Shown piece after piece: positions 45,960-54,862 of a stretch of 64,000 bases of DNA. The translations under genes and the position numbers were made by a program. The stretch is from positions 1 through 64,000 of the IMG/VR virus record IMGVR_UViG_3300033992_001111. The stretch is one strand, 5' to 3'. The DNA is from a virus. The notes under the pieces are model-generated. The model saw nothing but the letters and a program-made list of their open reading frames with translations. It had not been told where the DNA came from and did no database searches. Position 1 is the stretch's first letter. The number at the start of each line of letters is the position of its first letter.

Positions 45960-46304
45960 ATGACTAACATTTTAACTTGGTTCATTTTAAGTTACGGGCT
46001 TATGAATATTATGGTATACGGGTCAATCTTTCAAGGGGTTAGGGACTTCTTTAAAAAATGGGGTGATAATATATACACACCACTCAATGGATTAGGACAC
46101 TTCATCTCAGGTATATTAACCTGTCCAATGTGCTTTTCTTTTCACGGAGGTTGGTTCCTATCATTAACCGTATTCTCACCAACATCTGTATTGTTTGGAA
46201 CTCCACTATGGATTGGTTGGTTTTTTGACGGGATTCTATCATCAGGTGCGGTATGGGTGATAAACGCAATAGTAGAATGGTTTGAAGAGAACCGACCAAA
46301 ATAA
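45960..46304 (+). CDS. Membrane protein with about three spans
   Basis: A 114-residue hydrophobic protein. Segments at about 2-22, 44-66 and 75-100 are likely membrane spans. It has C-P-M-C-F-S-F-H-G-G-W near residue 58 and reminds me of the DUF1360 group of small membrane proteins, with low certainty. It sits in the sbcD-sbcC operon, 1 nt before the next start. Confidence 0.7.
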   Translation: MTNILTWFILSYGLMNIMVYGSIFQGVRDFFKKWGDNIYTPLNGLGHFISGILTCPMCFSFHGGWFLSLTVFSPTSVLFGTPLWIGWFFDGILSSGAVWVINAIVEWFEENRPK

Positions 46305-46305
46305 G

Positions 46306-46833
46306 ATGGAAAAACTAAATGAATTTATTATAAAACAACTTAGCGATAGTAAAGTCCAAAGATGGATTATTAAAGCAACCGATTTGTTTGCTTTATGTAA
46401 TAACATGGGAATTCTTGATGATGATGAACTTATGATTGACATTATCGAGTATTTGGAGAATAATGAAATTGATATTAATTTTATAGGTGGTGACCAATTT
46501 TACAAAGATTTTGTTCGACTTGAGAATAAAGTTAAGATGGGTCGAATGTTAAGAGGAAGTAAAACAGAAGTCCAACTGATGATTGAAAAAATAGATTCAA
46601 TTAAAGTCCCGGAAAGACCGACATGGTTAAATAATTACATGGATGATGAAGAGGACCCTAATAAAAAGGCAACAATTAACGAGGATAATAATCAGTATCA
46701 AAGAATTACTGATATGTTAACTCAAAGACTTCGAGACCAAGTTGAGAATGAACCGGGAATAACTTTAGAGGATTTACAACGAGAAATTGATAATGAAATT
46801 AACACAGGTGATATAACCGGTGAAGGATTTTAA
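46306..46833 (+). CDS. Hypothetical protein
   Basis: A 175-residue acidic helical protein from ATG 46306, which directly follows the preceding stop; a longer start in the upstream gene is unlikely. The C-terminal region (I-T-D-M-L-T-Q-R-L-R-D-Q-V-E-N-E...) looks like an amphipathic helix bundle. No family recognised. Confidence 0.7.
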   Translation: MEKLNEFIIKQLSDSKVQRWIIKATDLFALCNNMGILDDDELMIDIIEYLENNEIDINFIGGDQFYKDFVRLENKVKMGRMLRGSKTEVQLMIEKIDSIKVPERPTWLNNYMDDEEDPNKKATINEDNNQYQRITDMLTQRLRDQVENEPGITLEDLQREIDNEINTGDITGEGF

Positions 46834-46869
46834 CTTAGAAAAAATAAACATTAATAAATAAAAACAATT

Positions 46870-47064
46870 ATGGGAGTATCGAAAAAAAGAGGTGGAGTAA
46901 GGGCTCACGCAAAGAAAGTTCAAGAGAGAAATAATAGACTTAAAGGGGAATCAAAAGCATTTCAAACAATCATGAATCAACAAATGGAAGAGTTGAAGAA
47001 GAAATATGCTGAAGCTCAAGCCCAAAGTGGAAACACTCAAAATGTTGAGTTAGTATCACAATAA
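46870..47064 (+). CDS. Small basic hypothetical protein
   Basis: A 64-residue protein, strongly basic at the N-terminus (K-K-R-G-G-V-R-A-H-A-K-K) and helical with Gln/Glu/Ala later. It lies 6 nt before the SbcC-like gene. A nucleic-acid contact is conceivable from charge alone. Confidence 0.65.
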   Translation: MGVSKKRGGVRAHAKKVQERNNRLKGESKAFQTIMNQQMEELKKKYAEAQAQSGNTQNVELVSQ

Positions 47065-47070
47065 TAAACT

Positions 47071-49443
47071 ATGGATTTATTCAATCCACCACCAATTTTT
47101 AATTTAAAAGAAATGCAACACAATTTAGATGTGGATACATTAGATAATCCATACATTCAGGTTGTTTGGGAAGATACACCGGAAAACTTCACTCAAGAGA
47201 GAATTAAGTCGACAAAACAATACTTTACCAAAAAGTATAACTCAACCAATGTGAATGTAATTACGAAGGTTAAAACGACCGAGGACACTCAACAAACGAT
47301 TGATGTGTCTGTAAATATCCTGGATAAGAACTATCAAAAGGAACTTATCAAATCATTACTTGAAAGTAAGGGTCAAGAACAATACTTGGACCAAGTAATG
47401 AGTATTGATAGTATGGTTGAAAACCGAATGGCAGCCAACGAAGTTGAGGTGACACCATTTAAAAAATGGTACATCAAGAAAATTGAGTTTAGTAATTTCT
47501 TATCTTATGGAGATAATCAAGTTATTGATTTTGATAAGTGTGAGGGAATTACGGTGGTGGAATCCGACCCCCCAAACTTTGGTGGTAAAACGGTTCTAAC
47601 TGTGGATTTACTATTGTTCTTATTCTTTAACACAACAACTAAGACACAGAAAGCCGAAGAAATCTTCAACAGGTTTACCGACAAGAACAAAGTTAGTGTT
47701 CGTGGGGATATTCTTATCGATGGTGAGGAGTATATCATTGCTCGTCAAATTGAAAGAAAGATGTCCAAGGCTGGCGAATGGAATGTAAAGACGGAGTTAG
47801 AGTTCTTTAAAAAACTATCTGATGGTCAATTACAAAATTTCACTGGTGAGCAAAGGAGAGAGACGGAAGCGTTTATGAAAAGGTCTATTGGGACAATGGA
47901 CGATTTCTTAATGACCATTCTAACCACGGCATCTAACTTGGAGGACTTATTGGAGTCAAAACCAACTGCGAGAGGTCAGGTATTATCAAGATTCCTGGGA
48001 CTTGAGTTCTTGAAAAAGAAAGAAGAAACCGGAAAAGAAATCTATTCAGAGTTCTCGAAAGGGATGATTTCCAATGTATATAACACGGAGACCCTGAAAC
48101 AAGATAATGAGACATCAACGACTGAAATCGAAAGATTAAAGGGTGAGATTACAACAGCAACCGAAAGTATTGGTGAAGTAGATAATTCATTGAAAAAAGG
48201 TCAAGATTATAAAGATGGATTATTGAATTCAAAACATGCTGATTTGAGTCAGGAACTTATTATTTTGGACCCGGTTAAACTACAGACAGAGATTACCACT
48301 TATGTTTCAAATAGTAAAACCATCCAACTACAAATTGATAATATTAAGGTTGTTGAACCAAGTGGGTATTACCATGAGGATAAACACGATGCGGTTAAAG
48401 AATTATTAACCAATCATAAGATTCAATTAGGAAATACAACACATAAGGTTGGTGAAATTGAAGACCTTGTTAAAAAGTTTGGTGACGGTATTCAATGTGA
48501 GCATTGTGGGATTAAATTGATGGACGCTGAAATCACCAAAAAGAAGATTGGGGAACTTGACGGAAGAAAAGAAGAAGTTAAAATTCTTAATGGGTTGATT
48601 GAAGAATTGGATAAAGAAGAAAAGACTTATGTCCAACTTAAGAAAGAATTCGATGAGTATGAAAGAAACAAACTTATTAAAGAGAAACATGAAGTGTCTT
48701 TGGAGTCAAATAACTTGAAATTAGAGGCGATAAGGTTGAAACTAACAAGATACGAAGAAGTTCAGGATAAGATTAAACAGAACAACGATATTGACTCCAA
48801 ATTGATTAAGGCGAACCTTCGTATTGATGAGTTGATTAGTCAAAAGAGAGGGTATGAGAAAATTCAAAGTACCAATCAAAATCAAATTGATAATCTCTTG
48901 TCTCGTATTGAAAAGAACCATGGTCTTGTGTTAAAGATTGCCGAAGAATTTGAAAAAGAAAAAATCTATAAAATCTATAATGAGATTTTTGGAAAGAATG
49001 GTATAAGTAAGATTATTATGAAGACAATGATGCCAGTGATTAACGCTGAACTTCAGAGGTTACTTCAGGATTCTTGTTTATTCAACTTAGAGATTCGAAT
49101 TAACGATAAGAATGAGGTGGACTTTATTATGATTGATAACTCTACCGGAATTGAACGACCAATTACATCAGGTTCGGGTTATGAGAAGACGGTGGGGGCG
49201 TTGGCCATCCGGGCGGTGTTGTCCAAAGTCTGTTCTTTACCAAAACCACAATTATCGGTTTACGATGAGGTTTGGGGTAAGGTTGCGAATGATAATCTCG
49301 ATATGGTTGGGGAATTTTTTGATAAATTAAAAACCTACTTTGAAAAGATATTTGTCATATCACATAACCCAATGATATCAAATTGGGCCAATACGGTCGT
49401 CAAGATTACAAAAACAGAAAATGTTTCAAAAGTCTCCCAATAA
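47071..49443 (+). CDS. SbcC/gp46-like recombination ATPase
   Basis: A 790-residue Rad50/SbcC-type ATPase, partner of the SbcD-like protein. The Walker A region is degenerate, D-P-P-N-F-G-G-K-T near residues 166-174. A long coiled coil (about 340-640) is interrupted by a zinc hook C-E-H-C (476-479). The ABC signature region is S-G-S-G-Y-E-K-T near 705 and Walker B is L-S-V-Y-D-E near 729-734, followed by the H-loop V-I-S-H-N. About 130 residues precede the ATPase start (K-K-I-E-F-S-N-F-L-S-Y-G), which T4 gp46 (560 residues) does not have. Terminator arms overlap its stop codon. Confidence 0.9.
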   Translation: MDLFNPPPIFNLKEMQHNLDVDTLDNPYIQVVWEDTPENFTQERIKSTKQYFTKKYNSTNVNVITKVKTTEDTQQTIDVSVNILDKNYQKELIKSLLESKGQEQYLDQVMSIDSMVENRMAANEVEVTPFKKWYIKKIEFSNFLSYGDNQVIDFDKCEGITVVESDPPNFGGKTVLTVDLLLFLFFNTTTKTQKAEEIFNRFTDKNKVSVRGDILIDGEEYIIARQIERKMSKAGEWNVKTELEFFKKLSDGQLQNFTGEQRRETEAFMKRSIGTMDDFLMTILTTASNLEDLLESKPTARGQVLSRFLGLEFLKKKEETGKEIYSEFSKGMISNVYNTETLKQDNETSTTEIERLKGEITTATESIGEVDNSLKKGQDYKDGLLNSKHADLSQELIILDPVKLQTEITTYVSNSKTIQLQIDNIKVVEPSGYYHEDKHDAVKELLTNHKIQLGNTTHKVGEIEDLVKKFGDGIQCEHCGIKLMDAEITKKKIGELDGRKEEVKILNGLIEELDKEEKTYVQLKKEFDEYERNKLIKEKHEVSLESNNLKLEAIRLKLTRYEEVQDKIKQNNDIDSKLIKANLRIDELISQKRGYEKIQSTNQNQIDNLLSRIEKNHGLVLKIAEEFEKEKIYKIYNEIFGKNGISKIIMKTMMPVINAELQRLLQDSCLFNLEIRINDKNEVDFIMIDNSTGIERPITSGSGYEKTVGALAIRAVLSKVCSLPKPQLSVYDEVWGKVANDNLDMVGEFFDKLKTYFEKIFVISHNPMISNWANTVVKITKTENVSKVSQ

Positions 49444-49459
49444 TGGGGGACTTTTTTTT
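49428..49459 (+). terminator. Strong terminator at the end of the recombination operon
   Basis: Arms AAAAGTCTCCC (49428-49438) and GGGGGACTTTT (49445-49455) enclose a 6-nt loop and run into eight or more Ts. One G-U pair is included. The 5' arm lies within the last codons of the SbcC-like gene. Confidence 0.85.
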
Positions 49460-49487
49460 GTTTTATCAAAATATTTTTGTATTTTAG

Positions 49488-49552
49488 TATTTATAATTCA
49501 TATAAAAATACAAATATAGTTGTATTTATCATGAATAATAACTATATTTATA
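49488..49552 (+). promoter_or_regulatory. Three TATTTAT boxes before the restriction-modification gene
   Basis: TATTTATA at 49488-49495, TATTTATC at 49523-49530 and TATTTATA at 49545-49552. The last is 17 nt before ATG 49570, matching the long-spacing class. The cluster follows directly on a terminator. Confidence 0.55.
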
Positions 49553-49569
49553 GTATAAAATTAAAATTT

Positions 49570-51873
49570 ATGAGCGAAGCGAAAACTGAAAGAATATTTG
49601 AAAGAATAGTTGATATTAATTTAACTAATGATGATTTGATTATTGAATATCAAACATCAAATTATGAAAGTATTAGAAATTTACTAAAAGGTGCGTCAAA
49701 AACAAATAAAGGTGGTACCGGAAAACCGGAACACATTATACAACATAAGCTAACACCCGATTTATTAATTATTACTGAAGGAAAAAAAAATAATTTAAAA
49801 CATGAAAGTAATGAATTAAATTACCCTGTAGAATACGCGGTTGACGGAGTTATTCATTATTCATCATTTGTTTCTAAAGAATACGATGTAATCTCAATTG
49901 CGTTTTCAGGAGATAAAGAAAGTAATTTAAAGATAAGTTATTTTTTTCAACCTAAAAATTGTAAAATAGAAAAAATTGAAACAAATGTACCATTAACAAT
50001 AGAAGAATTAATTCAAAATTATAAAAAAAGTGAGTATAAACTATCTCAAGATTATGATAAGTTATTAAAATATTTAGGTGAACTGAATAATCAACTACAT
50101 GGTAAGAAAATCATGGAAATGCAGAGAAGTTTTTTAATTTCCGCCGTTTTAATTGCTTTGGACAATAAAGAATTTAGAGATAATTTTATATGTTATAACG
50201 AAAATCTTCCTGACCTTTTAATTCAATCTGTTGATTTAATATTAGGTAAATTAAAGATTAATGATTTTCAAAAACAAAAATTAATATCTCATCTTAATTT
50301 TATTAAAGATGATGGGTTATTTAATTATTCAATCTTAAAAGACATTATTATTGGTGTTGAAAAAAATATTAAAAGATATGTTGAAACTTATAAATATAAT
50401 GACATATTAATGGACTTTCATAATCAAACTCTACAATATGCTAATAATGAAAAAGGTCTTGGAATTGTTTTAACTCCTCATCATTACACTGATTTTTTAT
50501 GTGATATTCTTGATGTTAATGAAAATTCAATATTACTTGATGGATGTTGTGGAACTGCAGGATTTTTAATTAGTGGATTAAAAAAAATGAGGACTCAAAA
50601 TCCAAATAAACCACTTGAAGAATTTAGTGAAAATTTTATTGGAATCGAGTATCAACCACATATATGGGCTTTATCTATGTTTAATTTTATATTACATGGG
50701 GTTATATCACCATATATTTACAGTGGAGATACTTTCGATGAGGAAATCATAAAAAAAGTCTCAAAGATAAAACCAGACATTGGATTCCTTAATCCTCCTT
50801 ATAAATCAGATAAAAAAAATGATAGAGAGGAATTAGAATTTGTTATAAATCAATTAGAGGAAATGAGAAGTGGTGGTGTTGTTGCTGCGGTTTTACCTAT
50901 GAGTAGTGCTTTAAATCCAAATGGAAAAATTACGGAGTTAAAAAAACGATTATTATCTAAACATAAACTGTTGGCTTGTTTTTCAAATCCGGATGAACTT
51001 TTCTATAATACAACTGCAACTGTTGTTACTTGTGTTATGATTTTTCAGGCTCACATTCCACATCCAAAAAATTACAAAACTTTCTTTGGGTATTTTAAAG
51101 ATGATGGGTTTGAAAAAAGAAAAAATAAAGGAAGGATTGATGTTAATAAAAAATGGGAAAAAATAAAAGAATTTTGGGTTAGTACTTATAGAAATAGAGA
51201 AGAGAAGTTAGGTATATCTGTTTTTAAAGAAATTTCGTTTGATGACGATTGGTGTGCTGAAGCTCACTTACCTACAGATATTTCTAAATTAAATAATAAT
51301 ATCTTTAGTCAAAGACTTCGCAATTACCTTTCTTTTTTAATTAAAGAAAATCATTTTGATTTGTTTGACAATATTGCTATAAGTTCACAATTGGATGAAA
51401 TTTGTATTTCTGGAGTAAAATCTTGGAAAGAATTTAATTTATCTGATTTATTTGAGATTAATAAAGGAAAAAGGTTAACTAAATTTCAAATGAATCCTGG
51501 CAATAATTATTTTATAAGTTCTTCGGAATTTAACAATGGGTTGACAGGTAAAATTTCTGAAGAACCAATTTTCAGTGGTAATTGTTTGACTGTAAATTAT
51601 GATGGTTCAGTTGCGGAGTCTTTTTACCAACCTTTCAATTTTTGGGCACTAGATAGTGTTAATGTGTTATACTCAAAATTTGAATTAAATACTCTAAGAG
51701 GTATTTTTATTTCATCCATAATAACAAATGAAAAGTTTAGATTTAACTATGGTAGGAAATGGACAAGTGGGTTAATGAAAAAAAGTAAAATATTTCTTCC
51801 ATCAACTAACGGAGATGTCGATTTTGAATTTATTGATGAGTTTATGAATAATTTAAATTATAGGAAAAGATGA
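49570..51873 (+). CDS. Type IIG-like single-chain restriction-modification enzyme
   Basis: About 767 residues from ATG 49570; ATG 49531 and TTG 49477 would start within or before the putative promoter boxes. Three functional parts appear in one chain. An N-terminal nuclease-like motif, P-D-L-L-I-I-T-E-G-K (64-73), fits a PD...E-x-K site. An N6-adenine methylase domain has L-T-P-H-H-Y near 303, motif I G-C-C-G-T-A-G-F near 324 and motif IV N-P-P-Y at 408-411. A C-terminal HsdS-like target recognition domain begins W-K-E-F-N-L-S-D-L-F-E-I-N-K-G near 620. It may protect phage DNA, attack competitors, or act only as a methylase if the nuclease motif is not functional. Confidence 0.82.
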   Translation: MSEAKTERIFERIVDINLTNDDLIIEYQTSNYESIRNLLKGASKTNKGGTGKPEHIIQHKLTPDLLIITEGKKNNLKHESNELNYPVEYAVDGVIHYSSFVSKEYDVISIAFSGDKESNLKISYFFQPKNCKIEKIETNVPLTIEELIQNYKKSEYKLSQDYDKLLKYLGELNNQLHGKKIMEMQRSFLISAVLIALDNKEFRDNFICYNENLPDLLIQSVDLILGKLKINDFQKQKLISHLNFIKDDGLFNYSILKDIIIGVEKNIKRYVETYKYNDILMDFHNQTLQYANNEKGLGIVLTPHHYTDFLCDILDVNENSILLDGCCGTAGFLISGLKKMRTQNPNKPLEEFSENFIGIEYQPHIWALSMFNFILHGVISPYIYSGDTFDEEIIKKVSKIKPDIGFLNPPYKSDKKNDREELEFVINQLEEMRSGGVVAAVLPMSSALNPNGKITELKKRLLSKHKLLACFSNPDELFYNTTATVVTCVMIFQAHIPHPKNYKTFFGYFKDDGFEKRKNKGRIDVNKKWEKIKEFWVSTYRNREEKLGISVFKEISFDDDWCAEAHLPTDISKLNNNIFSQRLRNYLSFLIKENHFDLFDNIAISSQLDEICISGVKSWKEFNLSDLFEINKGKRLTKFQMNPGNNYFISSSEFNNGLTGKISEEPIFSGNCLTVNYDGSVAESFYQPFNFWALDSVNVLYSKFELNTLRGIFISSIITNEKFRFNYGRKWTSGLMKKSKIFLPSTNGDVDFEFIDEFMNNLNYRKR

Positions 51874-52397
51874 AACAACTAACATATAATAGAAAAGGGG
51901 AGTCACATACTCCCCTCCTTTACTGGCAAACTGATGATAAAACAACAATTGCAATTTATCAAGGTGTTAGAGGTGAGAACCCGGACCTTGATTTTATTGT
52001 AAAATACAAGGAGGAGGGTAAGAGATTAAGAACTCCATCCCACACTCATTGGATTGTCGATTTACTTGTTAAGTGTGAATATAATAAGACGATTGTTTTA
52101 AATTATGTTAATGATTTGATTGAGTTGTACGATAATACCGTACCTGTGAGTTCTGTTCAAGAGAGGGATGAGTATGTTTTGAGACATCATACGGTTGCTA
52201 ATGATAAGTATAACGTATTGAATCAACATGGGTATTATAGCGTTTCAACACTAACGGCTTTCATTGAATTATTTTCAATATGTGAAAAACAAACAACGGG
52301 AGCATTTATGTTCAGAGGATTACTAACATTAGTAAAAGAATACTGTGAAGGAAAGAAAGATTTTTACCAAATTGTTGGGTATTCCAAAAGAGTTTAA
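51870..52397 (+). CDS. Hypothetical protein coupled to the RM gene
   Basis: A 175-residue protein whose ATG overlaps the RM stop (ATGA). The sequence is mixed alpha/beta with H-T-H-W-I-V-D-L-L near residue 58 and L-R-H-H-T-V-A near 108. No family recognised. It could be a functional partner of the RM enzyme or an older phage gene that the RM gene landed beside. Confidence 0.7.
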   Translation: MKQLTYNRKGESHTPLLYWQTDDKTTIAIYQGVRGENPDLDFIVKYKEEGKRLRTPSHTHWIVDLLVKCEYNKTIVLNYVNDLIELYDNTVPVSSVQERDEYVLRHHTVANDKYNVLNQHGYYSVSTLTAFIELFSICEKQTTGAFMFRGLLTLVKEYCEGKKDFYQIVGYSKRV

Positions 52398-52406
52398 TTA
52401 CCTTTG
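52374..52406 (+). promoter_or_regulatory. Host-type promoter before the acidic protein and sigma factor
   Basis: A perfect -7 element TACCTTTG (52399-52406) with a weaker -33 GTTG (52374-52377) 21 nt upstream. The next ATG (52431) follows 24 nt later. Confidence 0.55.
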
Positions 52407-52430
52407 TCAAATAAAATTAATACAATAAAT

Positions 52431-52964
52431 ATGAATTACTACTTATTATCTGTCACCGATAATTTTGCGTCTGAAGAGATGTGTAAAGAAATTGCCTTAT
52501 CGATTAGTCCAATTGTTGACTCACCGAATTTAAAGTTTCATTATACAAGAAACCAAATTATATTTTCGTTTGGAACTGAAACACCAAAAGACGAAATATT
52601 TGAATACATTAAGGGAATTCTACATGGTCTTGTTGAAATATTTATTTTAACTGAAGTTGTTGATGATTTTTCAATATCTTTACCTGATGACATTAAAGAC
52701 CATCTTTTTGATTTAGAAAATGTCGGTGAAAACGTAACAATGAAATTAGATATGGAACGAATAAAGAAAAATTTAGATTTTTCTTTTGATGATGAAGACG
52801 ATGATGAAGACGATGCTGCTGATATTATGTCATTAATCTTCAAAAATAAAACCACTGACCCCAACCCTACCTTAGACCAAATATTAGACAAGTTATACTC
52901 GGAGGGAATTGATTCCTTGAGTTCAAAAGAAAAAAATATATTAGAAACTTATAGTCAAAACTAA
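52431..52964 (+). CDS. Hypothetical protein with acidic tract
   Basis: A 177-residue protein from ATG 52431; the in-frame TTG at 52404 lies in the -7 promoter box and is rejected. Residues about 120-133 are an uninterrupted Asp/Glu run (D-D-E-D-D-D-E-D-D), flanked by helical segments. It precedes the sigma factor gene by 3 nt, so it could act on transcription, for example as a sigma partner; this is inference. Confidence 0.72.
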   Translation: MNYYLLSVTDNFASEEMCKEIALSISPIVDSPNLKFHYTRNQIIFSFGTETPKDEIFEYIKGILHGLVEIFILTEVVDDFSISLPDDIKDHLFDLENVGENVTMKLDMERIKKNLDFSFDDEDDDEDDAADIMSLIFKNKTTDPNPTLDQILDKLYSEGIDSLSSKEKNILETYSQN

Positions 52965-52967
52965 ATT

Positions 52968-53765
52968 ATGAAGGAAAAAGCAGGGATGCCAATCAATCAG
53001 GAAGAAATTAGTCATTATCTTAAGGATATCCGTAAGATAAAGGTTATGACACCTGAAAGAGAACGACACTTATCCGAAAGAATACTATCGGATAATATCA
53101 CGGAAAGTGAAATAAAAAAAATCCATAAGGAGTTATTGGAGGGTAATTTGAGATTTGTTATTACCGTTGCAAAACAGTATCAAAACCAAGGATTAGATTT
53201 TCCGGATTTAATTGCGGAAGGGAATCTTGGTCTTATGAAGGCAATTGAAAATTTTGATTGGTCTAAAAAATTAAGGTTTATCTCTTACGCTGTTTGGTGG
53301 GTGAGACAATCGATATTACAATCGTTAAATGAAAATGCCCGTACCATTCGTCTCCCGGTTAATGTGGTTCAAGAGTTACATAAAGCGAAAAAAGAGTTAG
53401 AGAGAGGTGGAATGGAATTACCTGATAAATTTGCGAATTTACCTTATACCATTAATTTGGATAACCCACTAAATGAGGAAGGTGATACTTTGGTTGATAT
53501 CTTGAATAATCCAAATGCTGAGGCTCCGGATGCGGGTCTATCAACAGAGGACACTTTAAAGGATAAATTATTGAATATGTTGGATGTATTAGACGATAGA
53601 GAGAAGACAATCATACAAGATTATTTCGGGTTATCGGGTTCGACAAGAACATTAGAGGATATTGGTAATGATTTTAATTTAACAAAAGAGAGGGTACGAC
53701 AGATAAAAGAGAAATCCCTTAGAAAATTAAGGAATGAGACTGCGGACTTATTTGAATACTTATAA
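52968..53765 (+). CDS. Sigma-70 family RNA polymerase sigma factor
   Basis: A 265-residue sigma factor of RpoD/RpoS type with regions 1.2 through 4. Region 1.2 begins S-H-Y-L-K-D-I. Region 2 contains L-R-F-V-I-T-V-A-K, D-L-I-A-E-G-N-L-G-L and W-W-V-R-Q-S-I-L-Q-S-L (2.3/2.4). Region 3 begins R-L-P-V-N. Region 4.2 has the helix-turn-helix T-L-E-D-I-G-N-D-F-N-L-T-K-E-R-V-R-Q-I. It is larger than T4 gp55 (185 residues). It probably redirects host RNA polymerase, plausibly to the TATTTATA class. Host-type promoter upstream, terminator directly after. Confidence 0.9.
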   Translation: MKEKAGMPINQEEISHYLKDIRKIKVMTPERERHLSERILSDNITESEIKKIHKELLEGNLRFVITVAKQYQNQGLDFPDLIAEGNLGLMKAIENFDWSKKLRFISYAVWWVRQSILQSLNENARTIRLPVNVVQELHKAKKELERGGMELPDKFANLPYTINLDNPLNEEGDTLVDILNNPNAEAPDAGLSTEDTLKDKLLNMLDVLDDREKTIIQDYFGLSGSTRTLEDIGNDFNLTKERVRQIKEKSLRKLRNETADLFEYL

Positions 53766-53773
53766 AATAAATT

Positions 53774-53802
53774 AAAGGGTGTATTTATATGATACACCTT
53801 TT
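53774..53802 (+). terminator. Terminator after the sigma factor gene
   Basis: AAAGGGTGTAT (53774-53784) pairs with ATACACCTTT (53792-53801) with one bulged G and a 7-nt loop, followed by TTTT. The loop and 5' arm contain a TATTTATA (53782-53789), 45 nt before the next ATG, so the site may serve both functions. Confidence 0.65.
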
Positions 53803-53834
53803 ATATTTAAAGATAAATAAAAAAAAACATACTT

Positions 53835-54119
53835 ATGAAAAATTTCATTCAAAAAAACTTCATTGTTATTGTGTTAGTAATTACACTTCTAACCTTCTTT
53901 AAAGGATGTGGAGACTCAAGAGAATTATCTAAACTAAGAAAAGAAGTTGAAACTATTAATGATTCTACTTACACTAAAAAAGAATTAAACATTGAATTAA
54001 AACTTATGGGATTAGAAGCTGAAAAGAGAATGATTCAAGCAACTGACCGAAAACTGCTGGACGTTCAAAGACAAACTCAAATCGAGGAAGAGATAAAAAA
54101 ACTAAAAACAAACAAATAA
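53835..54119 (+). CDS. Small membrane-anchored coiled-coil protein (lysis module?)
   Basis: A 94-residue protein. Residues 8-23 are hydrophobic and lead to F-F-K-G-C-G-D, followed by a charged helical domain. It could be a single-span periplasm-facing protein or a lipoprotein at Cys25, although the lipobox is poor. Its ending shares one base with the next start. The position at the head of a cluster with an amidase suggests a lysis-linked role, such as an inner-membrane spanin, but this is inference. Confidence 0.7.
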   Translation: MKNFIQKNFIVIVLVITLLTFFKGCGDSRELSKLRKEVETINDSTYTKKELNIELKLMGLEAEKRMIQATDRKLLDVQRQTQIEEEIKKLKTNK

Positions 54120-54862
54120 TGAATTGGTTTCAAAAAAATTTTAAATCGATAATTTATGTTGCGTTCTTAGTACCGATACTAACAGTCGCATTCGTTTCAA
54201 TATCACATGTTACTTCGTGGTATGGTTTATCGAACCCTTTTAGTTGGGCAATTTATTTATCTGTTGGTATTGAGATTGCTGCGTTGTCCGCTCTTGCAGC
54301 AATATCTGCACAGATGGGTAAAAAAGTTTATTTCCCATTTGGAATTGTGACCTTAATTCAATTTATTGGTAATATTTTCTTCGCTTATCAATATATTAAT
54401 GTTGACTCTCAATCTTTTAAAGATTGGATGGATTTAGTTGACCCTATTGTAAGTTTCTTGGGTGTTGAATCAGGAGACCCTCTTGGTCATAAAAGATTCT
54501 TATCATTATTTTCCGGGGGAATGCTCCCAATAATCTCATTGTCTTTTTTACATATGTTAGTAAAATTTGAAGAAGAAGATAAAAAAAAAGAAGTTCACCC
54601 CCCAAAAGAAATTAATATTGAGGAGTTAAGTACTGTCATTGGTAAACAAGAGGCTGAGTTTGATAAAGAAAAATATACTCCAACCATAGAAGAATTGGAG
54701 AAATTGGAAATTGAGTTAATAAAATTAAATGAACAAAAATTTGGAGTTCTTGAAGAAGGACCAATTGGGAATAATGATTCTGATAATTCGTCTCTTTTTG
54801 AAGTAGGGGAGATTCCAACTAATGAAATTAAAAGATTAAGTTATTTAAGAAGGGATGCCTAA
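54119..54862 (+). CDS. Multi-span membrane protein, holin candidate
   Basis: A 247-residue protein with about four hydrophobic segments (about 11-30, 44-64, 73-93, 133-152) and a long charged, Glu/Lys-rich cytoplasmic tail (155-247). It lies directly upstream of the amidase gene (8-nt overlap). Holins are often beside endolysins, but this one is longer than most, so the holin call is tentative; another membrane function is possible. Confidence 0.65.
   Translation: MNWFQKNFKSIIYVAFLVPILTVAFVSISHVTSWYGLSNPFSWAIYLSVGIEIAALSALAAISAQMGKKVYFPFGIVTLIQFIGNIFFAYQYINVDSQSFKDWMDLVDPIVSFLGVESGDPLGHKRFLSLFSGGMLPIISLSFLHMLVKFEEEDKKKEVHPPKEINIEELSTVIGKQEAEFDKEKYTPTIEELEKLEIELIKLNEQKFGVLEEGPIGNNDSDNSSLFEVGEIPTNEIKRLSYLRRDA

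Noticed and set aside
49477-49569. Upstream TTG/ATG starts for the restriction-modification gene
   Set aside because: The extra residues are encoded by the promoter-like AT-rich boxes and have no family similarity.
52541-52891. Ser-rich reverse ORF of 116 codons
   Set aside because: Antisense of the acidic GAT/GAA tract of the 177-residue gene.
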